64,000 nt of DNA from Pseudomonas nitroreducens TX1 (GCF_000313755.1 NZ_AMZB01000138.1:1-64000); one strand, 5' to 3'. Counted from the first letter of the stretch, positions 17,041 through 29,458 are shown. The notes: generated from the letters alone by a model not told the origin. Numbers and translations are program-made.

Positions 17041-18363
17041 ATGAAAGTGATGAAGTGGAGCGCCATCGCCCTGGCGGTATCTGCAGGCAGCACGCAACTG
17101 GCAATGGCCGAGCCCTTCGTAGGCAATCAGGCTGATGCAAAAGGCTTTGTCGAAGACAGCAGCCTGAACTTCCTGGTTCGCAACTACTACTTCAATCGCA
17201 ACAAGAAAGACGGCGCCACCGATGCCCGTGACTGGACCCAAGGTTTCTGGGCCAATTACAACTCCGGCTTCACCCAGGGCACCGTGGGCTTCGGCGTTGA
17301 CGCCTTCGGCTACCTGGGCCTGAAACTCGATGGCGGCAGCGGCTACGGCGGCACCGGCAACCTGCCGGTCCACGATGACGGCGACAAGGCTGACGACTTC
17401 GGCAAAGCCGGCGCAGCGGTCAAAATCCGTATCTCCAAGACCGAGCTGAAATTCGGCGACATGCAGCCCACCGCGCCGGTGTTCGCTGTAGGCGGCACCC
17501 GCCTGCTGCCGCAAACCGCCAGCGGCTTCAGCCTGATGAGCAGCGAAATCGACGGCCTGGATCTGGAAGGCGGTCACTTCTACTCCGGTACCGGTCAGGA
17601 CACCACCAACCGCGACGGTGAGATCTGGTCCCAGTACGGTGGCGTTACCGCCAACAGTGCCGACTTCCTGGGTGGCAAGTACGCCATCAACGATCAGTTC
17701 TCCGCTTCGCTGTACGGCGCCAAGGTCGAAGACCTGTGGGACCAGTACTACGTGAACCTGAACTACACCCTGCCGATCGCTGACAATCAGTCCCTCGGCC
17801 TGGACTTCAACTACTACAACACCCGCGACGAAGGTTCCGCCAAACTCGGCGACATCAGCAACAACACCTTCTCGCTGGCCGCCGCTTACACCATCAGCGC
17901 GCATACCCTGACCCTGGCCTTCCAGAAAGTGAACGGCAACACTCCGTTCGACTACATCGGTATCGGCGACAACAACGCCGGCGGCGACTCGATCTTCCTC
18001 GCCAACTCCGTTCAGTATTCCGACTTCAACGGCCCGGGTGAAAAATCCCTGCAAGGCCGCTACGACCTGAACATGGCCGAGTACGGTGTTCCGGGCCTGA
18101 CCTTCATGGGCCGCTACATCTACGGTAAGGACATCGACGGCGACAAGATCGATCCGAACAGCCCCTACGCCAACTACGGCTACGGTCCGGACGGCAAACA
18201 CCGCGAGACCAACCTGGAAGCCAAATACGTCATCCAGAGCGGCCCGGCGAAAGACCTGTCCTTCCGTGCTCGTCAGGCCTGGCACCGCGCCAACGCCGAC
18301 CAGGCTGAAGGCAACATCGATGAGTTCCGTCTGATCATCGACTACCCGCTGTCCGTTCTGTAA
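17041..18363 (+). CDS. oprD: OprD family outer-membrane porin
   Basis: A 440-aa porin of the OprD/OccD family, 18-stranded barrels that take up basic amino acids, small peptides or carboxylates; OprD itself is the entry route for carbapenems. The signal peptide cleaves after QLAMA (residue 23). The FVEDSSLNFLVRNYYFNRN opening, the WTQGFWANYNSGFTQG block and the C-terminal FRLIIDYPL strand are typical. ATG 17041 has an AAAGGAG ribosome site; a start at 17002 is less likely. The neighbouring thioesterase and proS match what I recall around PAO1 oprD, favouring true orthology over another OccD paralogue. A rho-independent terminator follows. Confidence 0.88.
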   Translation: MKVMKWSAIALAVSAGSTQLAMAEPFVGNQADAKGFVEDSSLNFLVRNYYFNRNKKDGATDARDWTQGFWANYNSGFTQGTVGFGVDAFGYLGLKLDGGSGYGGTGNLPVHDDGDKADDFGKAGAAVKIRISKTELKFGDMQPTAPVFAVGGTRLLPQTASGFSLMSSEIDGLDLEGGHFYSGTGQDTTNRDGEIWSQYGGVTANSADFLGGKYAINDQFSASLYGAKVEDLWDQYYVNLNYTLPIADNQSLGLDFNYYNTRDEGSAKLGDISNNTFSLAAAYTISAHTLTLAFQKVNGNTPFDYIGIGDNNAGGDSIFLANSVQYSDFNGPGEKSLQGRYDLNMAEYGVPGLTFMGRYIYGKDIDGDKIDPNSPYANYGYGPDGKHRETNLEAKYVIQSGPAKDLSFRARQAWHRANADQAEGNIDEFRLIIDYPLSVL

Positions 18364-18386
18364 TCCAGAGCGAACCGCAGGTAACG

Positions 18387-18416
18387 AAAAAGCCCGGCTT
18401 CCGCCGGGCTTTTTTA
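18387..18416 (+). terminator. Rho-independent terminator of oprD
   Basis: An 8-bp perfect stem AGCCCGGC / GCCGGGCT (18391-18398, 18403-18410) with a TTCC loop is followed by a T run. It lies 25 bases after the oprD stop. Confidence 0.92.
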
Positions 18417-18448
18417 TTGCAACTTACCTACAACTTCGAACGTATCTG

Positions 18449-18865
18449 TTACATCGGCAATACATAGGTGCCGGTTACATGGGCAACCAACTCCTGCGGA
18501 TTGCTGACCGAATAGACAGCTACTTCGCAAACAACCTGCCGACGCCCCAGCTTCAATATCTTCGCTTCCGCCAACAGGTCTTCGGGCTTTGGCTTGCTGA
18601 GAAAGTTGATATTGAGATTGGAAGTAACGGCCATCTCGACGTTATCCAACTGCGCCAGGATCACCGCATACATCGCCGCATCCGCCAGGGCCATGATGGT
18701 CGGCCCGGACATCGTTCCACCGGGCCGCACCAGCTTTCCGTGAAAGGGAATGCGCGCAAAGGCGCTGCGCCCTTCCAGGGCATCGATGCGGAAGTCCATC
18801 TCGTCCGCCATCGGTAATCCCGTGCGGATGAACGCCTGTACCTGGGCTGCATTCAAACGACTCAC
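18449..18865 (-). CDS. PaaI-type hotdog-fold thioesterase
   Basis: A 138-aa hotdog-fold protein, probably an acyl-CoA thioesterase. The family signature is visible as [20 protein letters not shown], where the Asp of ADAAM is the expected active-site acid, followed by the central strand [13 protein letters not shown]. The GTG at 18865 is the likely start because GGAGGAG lies five to eight bases upstream and homology begins at LNAAQVQAF; a longer Arg-rich extension is probably not translated. It is divergent from proS, with about 100 bases between them for both promoters. Confidence 0.85.
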   Translation of the reverse strand: MSRLNAAQVQAFIRTGLPMADEMDFRIDALEGRSAFARIPFHGKLVRPGGTMSGPTIMALADAAMYAVILAQLDNVEMAVTSNLNINFLSKPKPEDLLAEAKILKLGRRQVVCEVAVYSVSNPQELVAHVTGTYVLPM

Positions 18866-18967
18866 GCCACTCCTCCGTCTCCGTCTGCCGCGCCCTGTAC
18901 GCAGCCAGACCTGCACCGTACAATGCCCAGCCTATATCCCCCTTCGCAACCGACAAAACGGCCAAAG

Positions 18968-20683
18968 ATGCGTACCAGTCAGTACCTGCTGTCCACCCTG
19001 AAAGAAACCCCTTCCGATGCGGTCGTCATCAGCCATCAGCTGATGCTGCGCGCCGGCATGATCCGCAAGCTGGCATCCGGTCTCTACACCTGGCTGCCAA
19101 TGGGTCTGCGGGTACTGCGCAAGGTGGAGACCATCGTTCGCGAAGAAATGAATGCCGCCGGCGCGCTGGAAGTGCTGATGCCCGCCATCCAGCCCGCCGA
19201 ACTGTGGCAGGAATCCGGCCGCTGGCAGCAGTACGGCCCAGAGTTGCTGCGCCTGAAGGATCGCCATGACCGCGACTTCTGCGTCGGCCCGACCCACGAG
19301 GAAGTGATCACCGACCTCGCGCGCAACGAGCTGAACAGCTACAAGCAGTTGCCGATCAACATGTACCAGATCCAGACCAAGTTCCGTGACGAGATTCGTC
19401 CGCGCTTCGGCCTGATGCGCGGGCGCGAATTCATCATGAAGGATGCCTATTCCTTCCATACCACCCAGGAATCCCTGCAGGCGACCTACGACGTCATGTA
19501 CGGCGCGTACAGCAGGATCTTCACCCGCCTGGGCCTGGATTTCCGCGCCGTGCAGGCGGACAACGGCTCCATCGGCGGTAGCGGTTCCCACGAGTTCCAC
19601 GTGCTGGCAGGCTCCGGCGAAGACGACATCGTCTTCGGCGAATCCACCGACTACGCCGCCAACATCGAGAAAGCCGAGGCCCTGCCCCGCGAGACCGCTC
19701 GCGGCGCCGCCACTGAAGAGCTGCGCCTGGTCGACACCCCCGAGACCAAGACCATCGCCGCCCTGGTGGAAAAATTCGGCCTGCCGATCGAGAAGACCAT
19801 CAAGACCCTGGTGGTGCACGCTGCCGAAGAAGGCAAGCTGATCGCCCTGATCGTCCGCGGCGACCACGAACTCAACGAGATCAAGGCCGGCAACCACCCA
19901 CTGGTGGCCAGCCCCCTGCAGATGGCCAGCGAAGCGGACATCAAGGCCGCCATCGGCGCCGCACCCGGCTCCCTCGGCCCGCTGAACCTGCCGCTGCCCT
20001 GCATCATCGACCGTTCCGTTGCGCTGATGAGCGACTTCGCCGCGGGCGCCAACGTCGACGACAAGCACTACTTCGGCGTGAACTGGGAACGCGACCTGCC
20101 GGTACCGGAAGTCGCCGACCTGCGCAACGTCGTCGAAGGCGACCCGAGCCCGGACGGCAAGGGCACCCTGGTCATACGTCGCGGCATCGAAGTCGGCCAC
20201 ATCTTCCAACTCGGCACCAAGTATAGCGAAGCCATGAAGCTTTCCGTACTGGGCGAGAGCGGCAAGCCGGTCACCCTGATCATGGGCTGCTACGGCATCG
20301 GCGTATCCCGCGTGGTTGCCGCCGCCATCGAGCAGAACTACGACGACCGCGGCATCCTCTGGCCGGACGCCCTGGCGCCCTTCCAGATCGCCATCGTGCC
20401 GATGAAGTACGAGAACGAAGCCGTGCGCGCCGCCACCGACAAGCTGTACGCGGACCTCAGCGCCGCCGGCTTCGAAGTGCTGCTGGACGACCGCGACAAG
20501 AAGACCAGCCCCGGCGTGAAATTCGCCGACATGGAGCTGATCGGCATCCCGCACCGCATCGTGGTCAGCGAGCGCGGCCTGGACGAAGGCACCCTGGAAT
20601 ACAAGGGCCGCCGTGACGCCGAGTCGCAACCGGTTGCCCTCTCCGACCTGCAAGCCTTCATCACGGCCAAGATCCGCAACTGA
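18968..20683 (+). CDS. proS: Prolyl-tRNA synthetase (bacterial type)
   Basis: A 571-aa class II aminoacyl-tRNA synthetase charging tRNA-Pro. It has the long bacterial arrangement: class II motif 1 near the N-terminus, motif 2 at [17 protein letters not shown] (~residues 138-154), a ~180-residue editing insertion (about 225-400), motif 3 at [18 protein letters not shown], and an anticodon-binding domain at the C-terminus (about 470-571). ATG 18968 gives the standard [15 protein letters not shown] start. The lipoprotein gene follows after 8 bases and is probably cotranscribed. Confidence 0.97.
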   Translation: MRTSQYLLSTLKETPSDAVVISHQLMLRAGMIRKLASGLYTWLPMGLRVLRKVETIVREEMNAAGALEVLMPAIQPAELWQESGRWQQYGPELLRLKDRHDRDFCVGPTHEEVITDLARNELNSYKQLPINMYQIQTKFRDEIRPRFGLMRGREFIMKDAYSFHTTQESLQATYDVMYGAYSRIFTRLGLDFRAVQADNGSIGGSGSHEFHVLAGSGEDDIVFGESTDYAANIEKAEALPRETARGAATEELRLVDTPETKTIAALVEKFGLPIEKTIKTLVVHAAEEGKLIALIVRGDHELNEIKAGNHPLVASPLQMASEADIKAAIGAAPGSLGPLNLPLPCIIDRSVALMSDFAAGANVDDKHYFGVNWERDLPVPEVADLRNVVEGDPSPDGKGTLVIRRGIEVGHIFQLGTKYSEAMKLSVLGESGKPVTLIMGCYGIGVSRVVAAAIEQNYDDRGILWPDALAPFQIAIVPMKYENEAVRAATDKLYADLSAAGFEVLLDDRDKKTSPGVKFADMELIGIPHRIVVSERGLDEGTLEYKGRRDAESQPVALSDLQAFITAKIRN

Positions 20684-20691
20684 GCAGAGCG

Positions 20692-21648
20692 ATGTCCACC
20701 CGAAGTACCACTAGCCTCGCGGCTGCCGCCCTGTGCGGCAGCCTTCTGCTGAGCGGCTGCGCCAACCAGCTGCCGCAACGCAGCGAGCATGAAGAGCGAG
20801 TCGAACGCAAACTGCTCGACCACAGCCTGCAGATCGACGTAGGCACGCCGGGCACCCTGGAACTGCCGCAGCGCCGGATCCGCGTGCAGGAACAGAAGAC
20901 GTTCGAAGTCACCGAGTTCGAAGTCACTCGCCGCTACGACCGTTACACGCCGTACCAGGGCTGGCGCAAGGTGTACGAGATGCCGCTGGGCGTGGTCGCC
21001 TTCGTCGGGGGTATCGGCGCCAATGTGGTCAACGTGTTCGCCCTGGGCAACCTGCCCGAGAGCGTCACCCGCGGCTGGATCCGCTATGGCATAGACGGCA
21101 TGAACCCGTTCATGAACGTCCAGTCCAACGGCCGCGCCGAGCAGAACCTGGCGGCAATCGACGAGAAGCAGCGCGACAAGCGCACCGAGTACTCCAGCCT
21201 GCCCTGGTCGGAGCGCCCGGTCACCGTCACCGCCGGCAAGAACTCCCAGGAACTGCTGACCGACCGCCACGGCGTATTGCGCCTGAACCTGCTGGAAGGT
21301 CCCTTCAGCGACGACGAGGTCAGCCGAATCGGCCGCTTGCAGTTCAGCGTTCAGGACCCTGCGGACGATACGCGCGCGGATGCCAGCCTGCTGGTCAGCC
21401 GCACGCTTCGCGGCAAGCTGCGGGAAGCCCACGCGCTGATCTACGACGACCTGGAAGGTGATGATGTGCACCACTGGGTACACCGGGTGAAACGCCTTTC
21501 CGACCTTGGTCTGGAGGAGGAAGCGAGCGAACTGGAGCAGAGCCTGATCGAGCTGACCCGCAACGATCCGGAACTGCAGAAGGAGTTCCTCCGCAGCCTG
21601 ATGACCGACGCCGGTCGCCTGGCAGCAGATCCCGGCGCCAGTAACTGA
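20692..21648 (+). CDS. Conserved hypothetical lipoprotein
   Basis: A 318-aa protein with a lipoprotein signal (LLLSGC, lipidated Cys 23), so membrane-anchored and facing the periplasm. Residues 100-125 (VVAFVGGIGANVVNVFALGNLP) form one hydrophobic segment that may insert in a membrane. The rest is charged, with a helical C-terminus rich in Glu and Leu. It follows proS by 8 bases and converges with the acylphosphatase gene (three-base gap). I recall a similar gene downstream of proS in P. aeruginosa. Function unknown. Confidence 0.8.
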   Translation: MSTRSTTSLAAAALCGSLLLSGCANQLPQRSEHEERVERKLLDHSLQIDVGTPGTLELPQRRIRVQEQKTFEVTEFEVTRRYDRYTPYQGWRKVYEMPLGVVAFVGGIGANVVNVFALGNLPESVTRGWIRYGIDGMNPFMNVQSNGRAEQNLAAIDEKQRDKRTEYSSLPWSERPVTVTAGKNSQELLTDRHGVLRLNLLEGPFSDDEVSRIGRLQFSVQDPADDTRADASLLVSRTLRGKLREAHALIYDDLEGDDVHHWVHRVKRLSDLGLEEEASELEQSLIELTRNDPELQKEFLRSLMTDAGRLAADPGASN

Positions 21649-21651
21649 CGC

Positions 21652-21927
21652 CTAGCGGCGAACGATAAAGCCGGTGATACCCTGGGGTGTCATCGGCTGC
21701 AGCTCTACCGCCGCCACCTTGGCCTTCACCGGGCCGCGCGCCAGCCATTTCTCCAGCTCGCGCAGCGCCTCTTCCTCACCTTCGATCAACAACTCGACGC
21801 GCCCGTCAGCGACATTTCGCACCCAACCGTCGATATCCAGGCGCTCGGCCTGTTCCTGGGTGCTCTGGCGGAAACAGACGCCCTGCACCTTGCCGCTGAT
21901 ATAGCCGTGCAGACAGATCCTGGCCAT
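21652..21927 (-). CDS. acyP: Acylphosphatase
   Basis: A 91-aa enzyme hydrolysing acyl-phosphates. The phosphate loop reads GKVQGVCFR with the catalytic Arg at residue 20, and the catalytic Asn is at residue 38 (GWVRNVADG), both at the expected places. Length is normal. The ATG at 21927 overlaps the stop codon of the thioredoxin-like gene (TGATG), so the two are translationally coupled. Confidence 0.93.
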   Translation of the reverse strand: MARICLHGYISGKVQGVCFRQSTQEQAERLDIDGWVRNVADGRVELLIEGEEEALRELEKWLARGPVKAKVAAVELQPMTPQGITGFIVRR

Positions 21928-22397
21928 CACTGCTTCTCCTCGCGCAACGCGCTCAGGCGCGCCTGCAGGCCGGCGGCGGTCTGCTCGCCGAGCAACTGCT
22001 CACGCATCTTGCCGTCAGGGTCAATGATATAGGTGACAGGCAGTGCTTCGCTGCGCGGCAGGCTGTAGCGCGGTGCAGGGTCGTCGGCCAGCACGGTGTA
22101 CTGCACGCCCAGCGCCTGGGATGCCTTTGCCAGCTCGGCATCGCGCAGCCCATCGAAGTTCACACCCAGCACCCGGAAGCCCTTCGACCTGCCCTCCTCG
22201 GCCAGATGATTCAGTTCGGGAATTTCCTTGCGGCAAGGCGCGCACCACTCAGCCCAGTAATTAATGACTAGCCACTGGCCATCTACGCTTGCAGCGGGTA
22301 CTTTCTGTCCATGCTGATCGGTGCCATAGTCCGCCGAGCAGCCGGCCAGGATCAGGCCGGCCATCAAGCCCATCACAATACGGAGCCGCATTCCCAT
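21927..22397 (-). CDS. TlpA-like thioredoxin-fold lipoprotein
   Basis: A 156-aa membrane-anchored periplasmic thiol-disulfide protein. A lipobox (LILAGC, Cys 20) follows the signal peptide. The redox motif WCAPC has cysteines at residues 52 and 55, with the cis-Pro loop EALPVTYIID later. TlpA/ResA-type proteins reduce disulfides or help cytochrome c or copper-site assembly; which applies here cannot be told. It is translationally coupled to acylphosphatase and divergent from the PilZ-domain gene, with only 30 bases between starts. Confidence 0.88.
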   Translation of the reverse strand: MGMRLRIVMGLMAGLILAGCSADYGTDQHGQKVPAASVDGQWLVINYWAEWCAPCRKEIPELNHLAEEGRSKGFRVLGVNFDGLRDAELAKASQALGVQYTVLADDPAPRYSLPRSEALPVTYIIDPDGKMREQLLGEQTAAGLQARLSALREEKQ

Positions 22398-22427
22398 GCC
22401 TTCAATCCTCGTGTATGCGGGGTGGTC

Positions 22428-23837
22428 ATGATGCTCGATGCCCTGCGCCTGGAGGTGCCGGACATCCTCGAAGAAGATGCCGAGGCAATGAGCAATCTGG
22501 CGGTCAGGCTCCAGGAATCGCGGCAGCAGCCCCTGCAGGAAGGACTGCAGAAAGCGCTGGGCACGCTGTTCCGCCTCAACCGATGCGCGCTGACCTTACT
22601 GGAAAGACAACGCGCCCTGCAAAGCCTCAGCGAAGAATACCGGCATTACGAACGGCTGATACGCCAGGAGCGCACGCCGCCCGCCCTCTTCGTGCACTTC
22701 TGCGGCGAACTGGCCGCCGGCTTCAAGCGCCTGCTCCTGCAGATTCTGCATGGCCGCAAGCCGTCGCGGCCACACATGGCCTGGTGCCTGTACATGGCCC
22801 AGCATTTCCTCGCCCAGGCGCTGCTGCGCCACTATCAGCAGTACCAGCAGCCGCCCGGCAACCTCTGGCGCGACAGCCACTTGCTGTACTGGATCGGCGA
22901 GCATCAGGAGTGCCTGGACGAACCGGTCGCCGCCGCTTTCGATCCGGTGCCGGCCGGCACCTTGCGCGGGTTGTACCAGCAGATCCTGCTGCTGGCCCTG
23001 AGCAATCCGTTCCACCTCACCGATGGCGAGGCGCCTCAGCTATTCAGCGCCCTGGCGCCACTGGCCGCGCTGGGCCGGCTTCAGCCCTGGGACGATGAAG
23101 AACAGGAAGGCTTCGTGGTCGACCTGGGCTCCGACCAACCCTGTCTGGCCGCCGAGCAGGCCGTCGATGCGCCCGCCGAGCAATTACGTCGCCTGGAACT
23201 GGGCGCGCTGCTGATCGCCCTGCATGATCCCGCGCCGCTGCGCCGCCTGGAGCAAGGCGCGCTGCTGGAGCGCATCCGCCACCACTGGCTCGGGCACCAG
23301 GCGCGCCGCCACGAGCGCGCCGAGCAGACAGGCACCTGTCGAGTGGTTGTAGGCCTTCCGGCGATCCAGCAGCACCTGCTGGACAGCTCGGCCATCCCGT
23401 GCCGTGAAGCCGCCTTGATGGACGTCAGCGCCGGCGGCGCGCGAATCCTCTGTAGCGGCCAGCAGGCAGGGCAGCTCCCGGTCGGCCAACTGCTGCTGAT
23501 ACCCGGCAACGGCGGCACACCCACCCTGGCCGTGGTGCGTTGGCGCCATCTCAACAGCGAAGGACTGCACCTCGGCCTGCGCTACCTCAAAGGACTTCCC
23601 CGCCCGGTCTGGCTGCGCCGTACACCCGACGCGCAGCGCCATCCCGGCGTCCTGCAGAGCACGCCGGAGCCGGGCAACGGCTGGTATCACGGGCTCTGGG
23701 TGCCCCACGGCAACTTCGTCGAAGGCGAGAACCTCTGGCTGCAACTGGCCAGCTTCGACAACCAGACCATCCTGCCGCTGCCCGCCGCCAACCTCAGCAC
23801 GCCACTGGTAGCCCGCCACCCACTGCGCCTGGCCTGA
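22428..23837 (+). CDS. PilZ-domain protein (predicted c-di-GMP binding)
   Basis: A 469-aa cytoplasmic protein. Residues 1-285 form an uncharacterised, Leu/Gln-rich helical region. A PilZ-like domain begins at about residue 292 with the RRHER (RxxxR) motif and continues to MDVSAGG (D-x-S-x-x-G) at about 330, the two c-di-GMP contacts of the family. Two ATGs lie together at 22428 and 22431; the upstream frame is open but unlikely. Close divergence from the TlpA-like gene leaves a very short shared promoter region. I do not recall this orthologue among the well-studied P. aeruginosa PilZ proteins. Confidence 0.75.
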   Translation: MMLDALRLEVPDILEEDAEAMSNLAVRLQESRQQPLQEGLQKALGTLFRLNRCALTLLERQRALQSLSEEYRHYERLIRQERTPPALFVHFCGELAAGFKRLLLQILHGRKPSRPHMAWCLYMAQHFLAQALLRHYQQYQQPPGNLWRDSHLLYWIGEHQECLDEPVAAAFDPVPAGTLRGLYQQILLLALSNPFHLTDGEAPQLFSALAPLAALGRLQPWDDEEQEGFVVDLGSDQPCLAAEQAVDAPAEQLRRLELGALLIALHDPAPLRRLEQGALLERIRHHWLGHQARRHERAEQTGTCRVVVGLPAIQQHLLDSSAIPCREAALMDVSAGGARILCSGQQAGQLPVGQLLLIPGNGGTPTLAVVRWRHLNSEGLHLGLRYLKGLPRPVWLRRTPDAQRHPGVLQSTPEPGNGWYHGLWVPHGNFVEGENLWLQLASFDNQTILPLPAANLSTPLVARHPLRLA

Positions 23838-24021
23838 TTGTCGATTTTGGGAGAAATGTCACAGGCAAGATCGGCAGTAAGCCCGGAATGCCCGGAAGCC
23901 TCATCCCTATAATTCGAACGTTCGTCCTGACTCCTGGACGACTCTCGCTCGCCGATCATTCAGCGGCCTTCAGAATGCGACTGGCGCCATGTACGCCAGC
24001 CTCCATCGACAGGACAGCCCG

Positions 24022-24417
24022 ATGCAGCCTACAGACCAGCTTGTCAGCAAGGTTCCCAGCCATATTGTCGCCGGCGCACGGCCAGCCAATGCGGCCAGCG
24101 GGGGACGACTGGCCGACTTCAATGTCGCGGTCTGGCTACATCTGCCCGGCGTGGCGGAACTGCCGGTGACGCTGCTGCTCAGCTACCGAGATGGTGAGCG
24201 CAGCCGGGAAGTGGTGGTCGATCATGGCACGGTCAACAAGCAGAGCCGCATCCTGCTCTCGGGCGTGGCGCGCCTGGCGTTTACCCAGCGGATCGAGGAT
24301 GCGCAGATCAAGCTGCGCGCAGCCATCCCGCTGTCGCGCGTCATCGCCGAAGAAGTCTTCATGCAGGCGGTGGAACAGCAGGCCGGCGCAACGCGCCCGG
24401 TGGCCACCAGCCTCTGA
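24022..24417 (+). CDS. Conserved hypothetical protein
   Basis: A 131-aa soluble protein, with ATG 24022 chosen after an AGGACAG ribosome site; an in-frame ATG at 23989 would add 11 residues. It shows alternating beta-strand character in the middle (VAVWLHLPGVAELPVTLLLSY) and a helical end. It lies downstream of the PilZ gene on the same strand after a ~180-base gap. No domain recognised and no function proposed. Confidence 0.65.
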   Translation: MQPTDQLVSKVPSHIVAGARPANAASGGRLADFNVAVWLHLPGVAELPVTLLLSYRDGERSREVVVDHGTVNKQSRILLSGVARLAFTQRIEDAQIKLRAAIPLSRVIAEEVFMQAVEQQAGATRPVATSL

Positions 24418-24421
24418 CGAT

Positions 24422-24616
24422 TCAGCCCAGCTGACGCACCGGTGCCTCGTCCGCCGGTTCAGCCGCAGCGGGTTCGGCGATGTCCTGTGGAACAGTAGGA
24501 AGGAGCGATTCAGGCCAGCTGCTGAATTGCAGACCAGTGATTCTATTCAACCGCTCCAGGGCGCTCGACAGATCGCGCTGATGCAGGTGCACTACGTTGT
24601 TCTGGTCTTTTTTCAT
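24422..24616 (-). CDS. Small hypothetical protein
   Basis: A 64-aa reading frame with a polar N-terminus (MKKDQNNVVHLHQRDL), one short helix with ALERLNRITGL, and an acidic Ala/Pro/Glu-rich tail. It lies four bases from the convergent 24022-24417 gene and ~170 bases downstream of the yihY-like gene on the same strand. The residue pattern looks coding, but the ribosome site is weak. No family known to me. Confidence 0.5.
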   Translation of the reverse strand: MKKDQNNVVHLHQRDLSSALERLNRITGLQFSSWPESLLPTVPQDIAEPAAAEPADEAPVRQLG

Positions 24617-24783
24617 GGATTCGCTGGCCTTGGAGGAACTTCTTCAGGACATCTGTGTCCGTCCGCTTCATAGCCAGACCATAGCCAGAACTGTGCCAAT
24701 TCCGATACAGCGAGAAATGGCGCATTTCTGAGGCGGATTGCGGGGCCGAAAGAATCAGAATCGCCGCAAACTGACGTTTTGCG

Positions 24784-27085
<2,302 letters not shown>

Positions 27086-27535
27086 ATGGCCCGCAAGAAC
27101 AAACCGCTGCCGCCCATGGAATGGCTAGAACCCCGGCTGGCGGCCAGCCGCGCGGTCGCCCTCGGCAGCTTCATCGGGCTGATCCTGCTCATCGCCATCT
27201 GGGATGTGCTGTTCGCCGACGCCCACGGTGGCGCGCGCTGGGTACCGTGGGTCTTTCTGGGCTTCAAGCTGCTGCCGCTGCTGGTGGTCGCGCCGGGTAT
27301 CCTGATTGGCAGCGCGCGCGGCCATGCCTGGGCGTGCTACGTGATCAACCTGTACTTCATCCTCGGCGTGCTCAACGCCTTCGATCCCAACCACGCCATC
27401 TTCGGCTGGGCGGAGATCATCCTCAGCGTGTCGCTGTTCTGCTCGGCACTGATGTACACGCGCTGGCGTTTCCAGTACGACCGCAAGCGGGCTGGCGAAG
27501 GTCGGGACCCGCAGCAGGAAGCGACGAACGCCTGA
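27086..27535 (+). CDS. DUF2069 family inner-membrane protein
   Basis: A 149-aa protein with four hydrophobic helices (about residues 24-42, 51-70, 80-97 and 104-122) and a basic, polar C-terminus. The layout matches the DUF2069 family usually found beside wrbA. It starts directly after the wrbA stop (TGAATG), so the arsC-wrbA-DUF2069 trio is one operon. Function unknown. Confidence 0.87.
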   Translation: MARKNKPLPPMEWLEPRLAASRAVALGSFIGLILLIAIWDVLFADAHGGARWVPWVFLGFKLLPLLVVAPGILIGSARGHAWACYVINLYFILGVLNAFDPNHAIFGWAEIILSVSLFCSALMYTRWRFQYDRKRAGEGRDPQQEATNA

Positions 27536-27567
27536 TTGGGAAACCAGGAATCAAGGGGACTGCGGGC

Positions 27568-28272
27568 CTACCAGCCCATGGTTTCCTTGAGGAACGGAAT
27601 GGTCAGCTTGCGCTGTGCCTGCAGCGAGGCCTTGTCCAACTCGTCCAGCAGGTCGAAGAGGAACTGCATGCTACGCGCACCGCGGGTGAGGATGAAGCGC
27701 CCCACTTCGTCGGTCAGGTGCAGGCCACGGCGCGAAGCGCGCAGCTGAAGGGCGCGCAGCTTCTCGTCGTCGGTCAGCGGGTGGAGCTGGAAGATCAGCG
27801 AGAGGGTCAGGCGGGATTTCAGGTCCGGTAGCTTGACCGGCAGCTCGCGCGGTGACACCGAGGCCGACAGCAGCAGCTTGCGGCCGGAGTCGCGCAGGCG
27901 GTTGAACAGGTGGAACAGCGCCTCTTCCCACTCACGCTTGCCAGCCAGCGCATCGATCTCGTCCAGGCAGACCAGCTCGCGCTGCTCGAGGTTGTCGAAG
28001 ATCTCCGGCCCATAGGCTACGAGGTCCGCCATCGGCAGATAGACGGACGGCTCACCCAGTTGCTCGGAACGAATGCAGGCCGCTTGCAGCAGGTGGCTGC
28101 GGCCTACGCCCTCGGCACCCCAGAGATAGATCAGGCTTTCCGTCCACCCGGCCTCGGGCTCGCACAGACGCTCGACGTAGCCGAGCGCCGCGGCGTTGGC
28201 ACCGGGGTAGTAGTTGGCGAACGTTGCGTCATCACGCAGGCGTACGCTTAGGGGAAGCTGCATAGGAGTCAT
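27568..28272 (-). CDS. hda: DnaA regulatory inactivator Hda
   Basis: A 234-aa AAA+ DnaA-homologue that, with the sliding clamp, stimulates ATP hydrolysis by DnaA after initiation. The clamp-binding motif QLPLSV is at residues 5-10, the ATPase P-loop region is WGAEGVGRSHLLQA, the Walker B is LVCLDEID, and the sensor 2 region is near the C-terminus. ATG 28272 and 28263 are both possible; the longer gives the usual length. It lies 145 bases downstream of the DUF2066 gene on the same strand. Confidence 0.93.
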   Translation of the reverse strand: MTPMQLPLSVRLRDDATFANYYPGANAAALGYVERLCEPEAGWTESLIYLWGAEGVGRSHLLQAACIRSEQLGEPSVYLPMADLVAYGPEIFDNLEQRELVCLDEIDALAGKREWEEALFHLFNRLRDSGRKLLLSASVSPRELPVKLPDLKSRLTLSLIFQLHPLTDDEKLRALQLRASRRGLHLTDEVGRFILTRGARSMQFLFDLLDELDKASLQAQRKLTIPFLKETMGW

Positions 28273-28417
28273 GCGGGGCCGGGCGTTTGGTCAATCGCTT
28301 GGGGTGGGCCTTGATGACTGAAAGTTTATCCAAATCAGAAGGATAACGCAGCTACCACGTGCGACTCAGAGCCGCCGGCGCCTGGAAGCGGGACGTTGCC
28401 CGCACCCGGGCTGTTTG

Positions 28418-29458
28418 TTACCAGTGGAAGCGCAGGGTGTTCTGTGCCGGCACGGCCGCGTTCGGCACCGCTTGACCATTGGCGTCGACCACGGGCTGCG
28501 GGGGCTCGGCCGGGGCCTCCTGCAGGCGCGCCAGGGCCAGTTGCGCGCGCAGTTGCTCGGCGCTGGCGGTCACGCGGTAGACGAGCGTGTTCCCCTGGAC
28601 CTCCACCAGCTTGGCACCCATCGGCTCCAGCAGGCGGGAGACTTCGGCGTAGCGCGCCAGATCGGCGCCCTCGATCTGCAGGACCTGAGCCGACGCCGTG
28701 CCGGCCGCCCCGACGAAACGCTGCGACAGGCGCTGGGATACGCCCAGCATCACCGCATCGGCCAGCGCGTCCGGCGTATCACCCTGGGCCTGGCCCTGTT
28801 CACGGCTGTCCCCCATCCACACGCGCCAGGTGGCGGTCCACTTGCCATCGGCTTCCTTGGCATCCACCGCCAGCAGGGCATCTGCGCCGTAGCGCTCGGA
28901 CGCGGATTTCAACGCGTCGGGCTGGGCGGCGTTGAGGTTCTCGGCGGTGCCGATCTGCTGCTCGCTCAGATCAGCCATCGGCAGGCGCAGCGGCAGGCCG
29001 CGACGCTGGGCGGCGCGATTCAGCGGGGCGGAGGCTTCCTGGCTGTCGCCCACCAGGCTGCTGCCGTTGGCACTTTCGTTCAACCACCAGGCCAGCACGC
29101 TCGGGCGGCTGGCGCCCCAGACCGGCAGGCCGGCCTGGCGCAGGGCGTTGTCCGTAGCGGTCGGATCGAAGTCCACCACCAGCGCCATGGGCGGGCCGTT
29201 CTCGAAGCCGTACTGGCTGATCAGCTGCTGCGGGTCCTTGAAGTAACCGGCCAGCGCCGGGCTCTGCGCGGCACTGGGGTTGCCGGTCAGGCGCAGCACC
29301 AGGGTCTGCAGGGCACGGGTCAGGCCGGCATTGCGCTCGTCCGGCTGCTGGGAGGCGACCGGTTCGTGCACCTGGTACAGGTTGCCCAGCGTTTCAGCGA
29401 AGGATGGCAGGCTGAACAGCGACAGGCAGAGGATCAACAGGCGGGCGGTCAGGCGCAT
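28418..29458 (-). CDS. DUF2066 family secreted protein
   Basis: A 346-aa protein with a signal peptide (cleavage after SFA near residue 21) and no later membrane segment, so probably periplasmic. The N-terminal half is rich in the alternating pattern of the DUF2066 family, and the C-terminus (LRFHW) ends abruptly. ATG 29458 is chosen because the signal peptide begins there. It is divergent from purM, a pairing seen in many gammaproteobacteria. Function unknown. Confidence 0.85.
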   Translation of the reverse strand: MRLTARLLILCLSLFSLPSFAETLGNLYQVHEPVASQQPDERNAGLTRALQTLVLRLTGNPSAAQSPALAGYFKDPQQLISQYGFENGPPMALVVDFDPTATDNALRQAGLPVWGASRPSVLAWWLNESANGSSLVGDSQEASAPLNRAAQRRGLPLRLPMADLSEQQIGTAENLNAAQPDALKSASERYGADALLAVDAKEADGKWTATWRVWMGDSREQGQAQGDTPDALADAVMLGVSQRLSQRFVGAAGTASAQVLQIEGADLARYAEVSRLLEPMGAKLVEVQGNTLVYRVTASAEQLRAQLALARLQEAPAEPPQPVVDANGQAVPNAAVPAQNTLRFHW

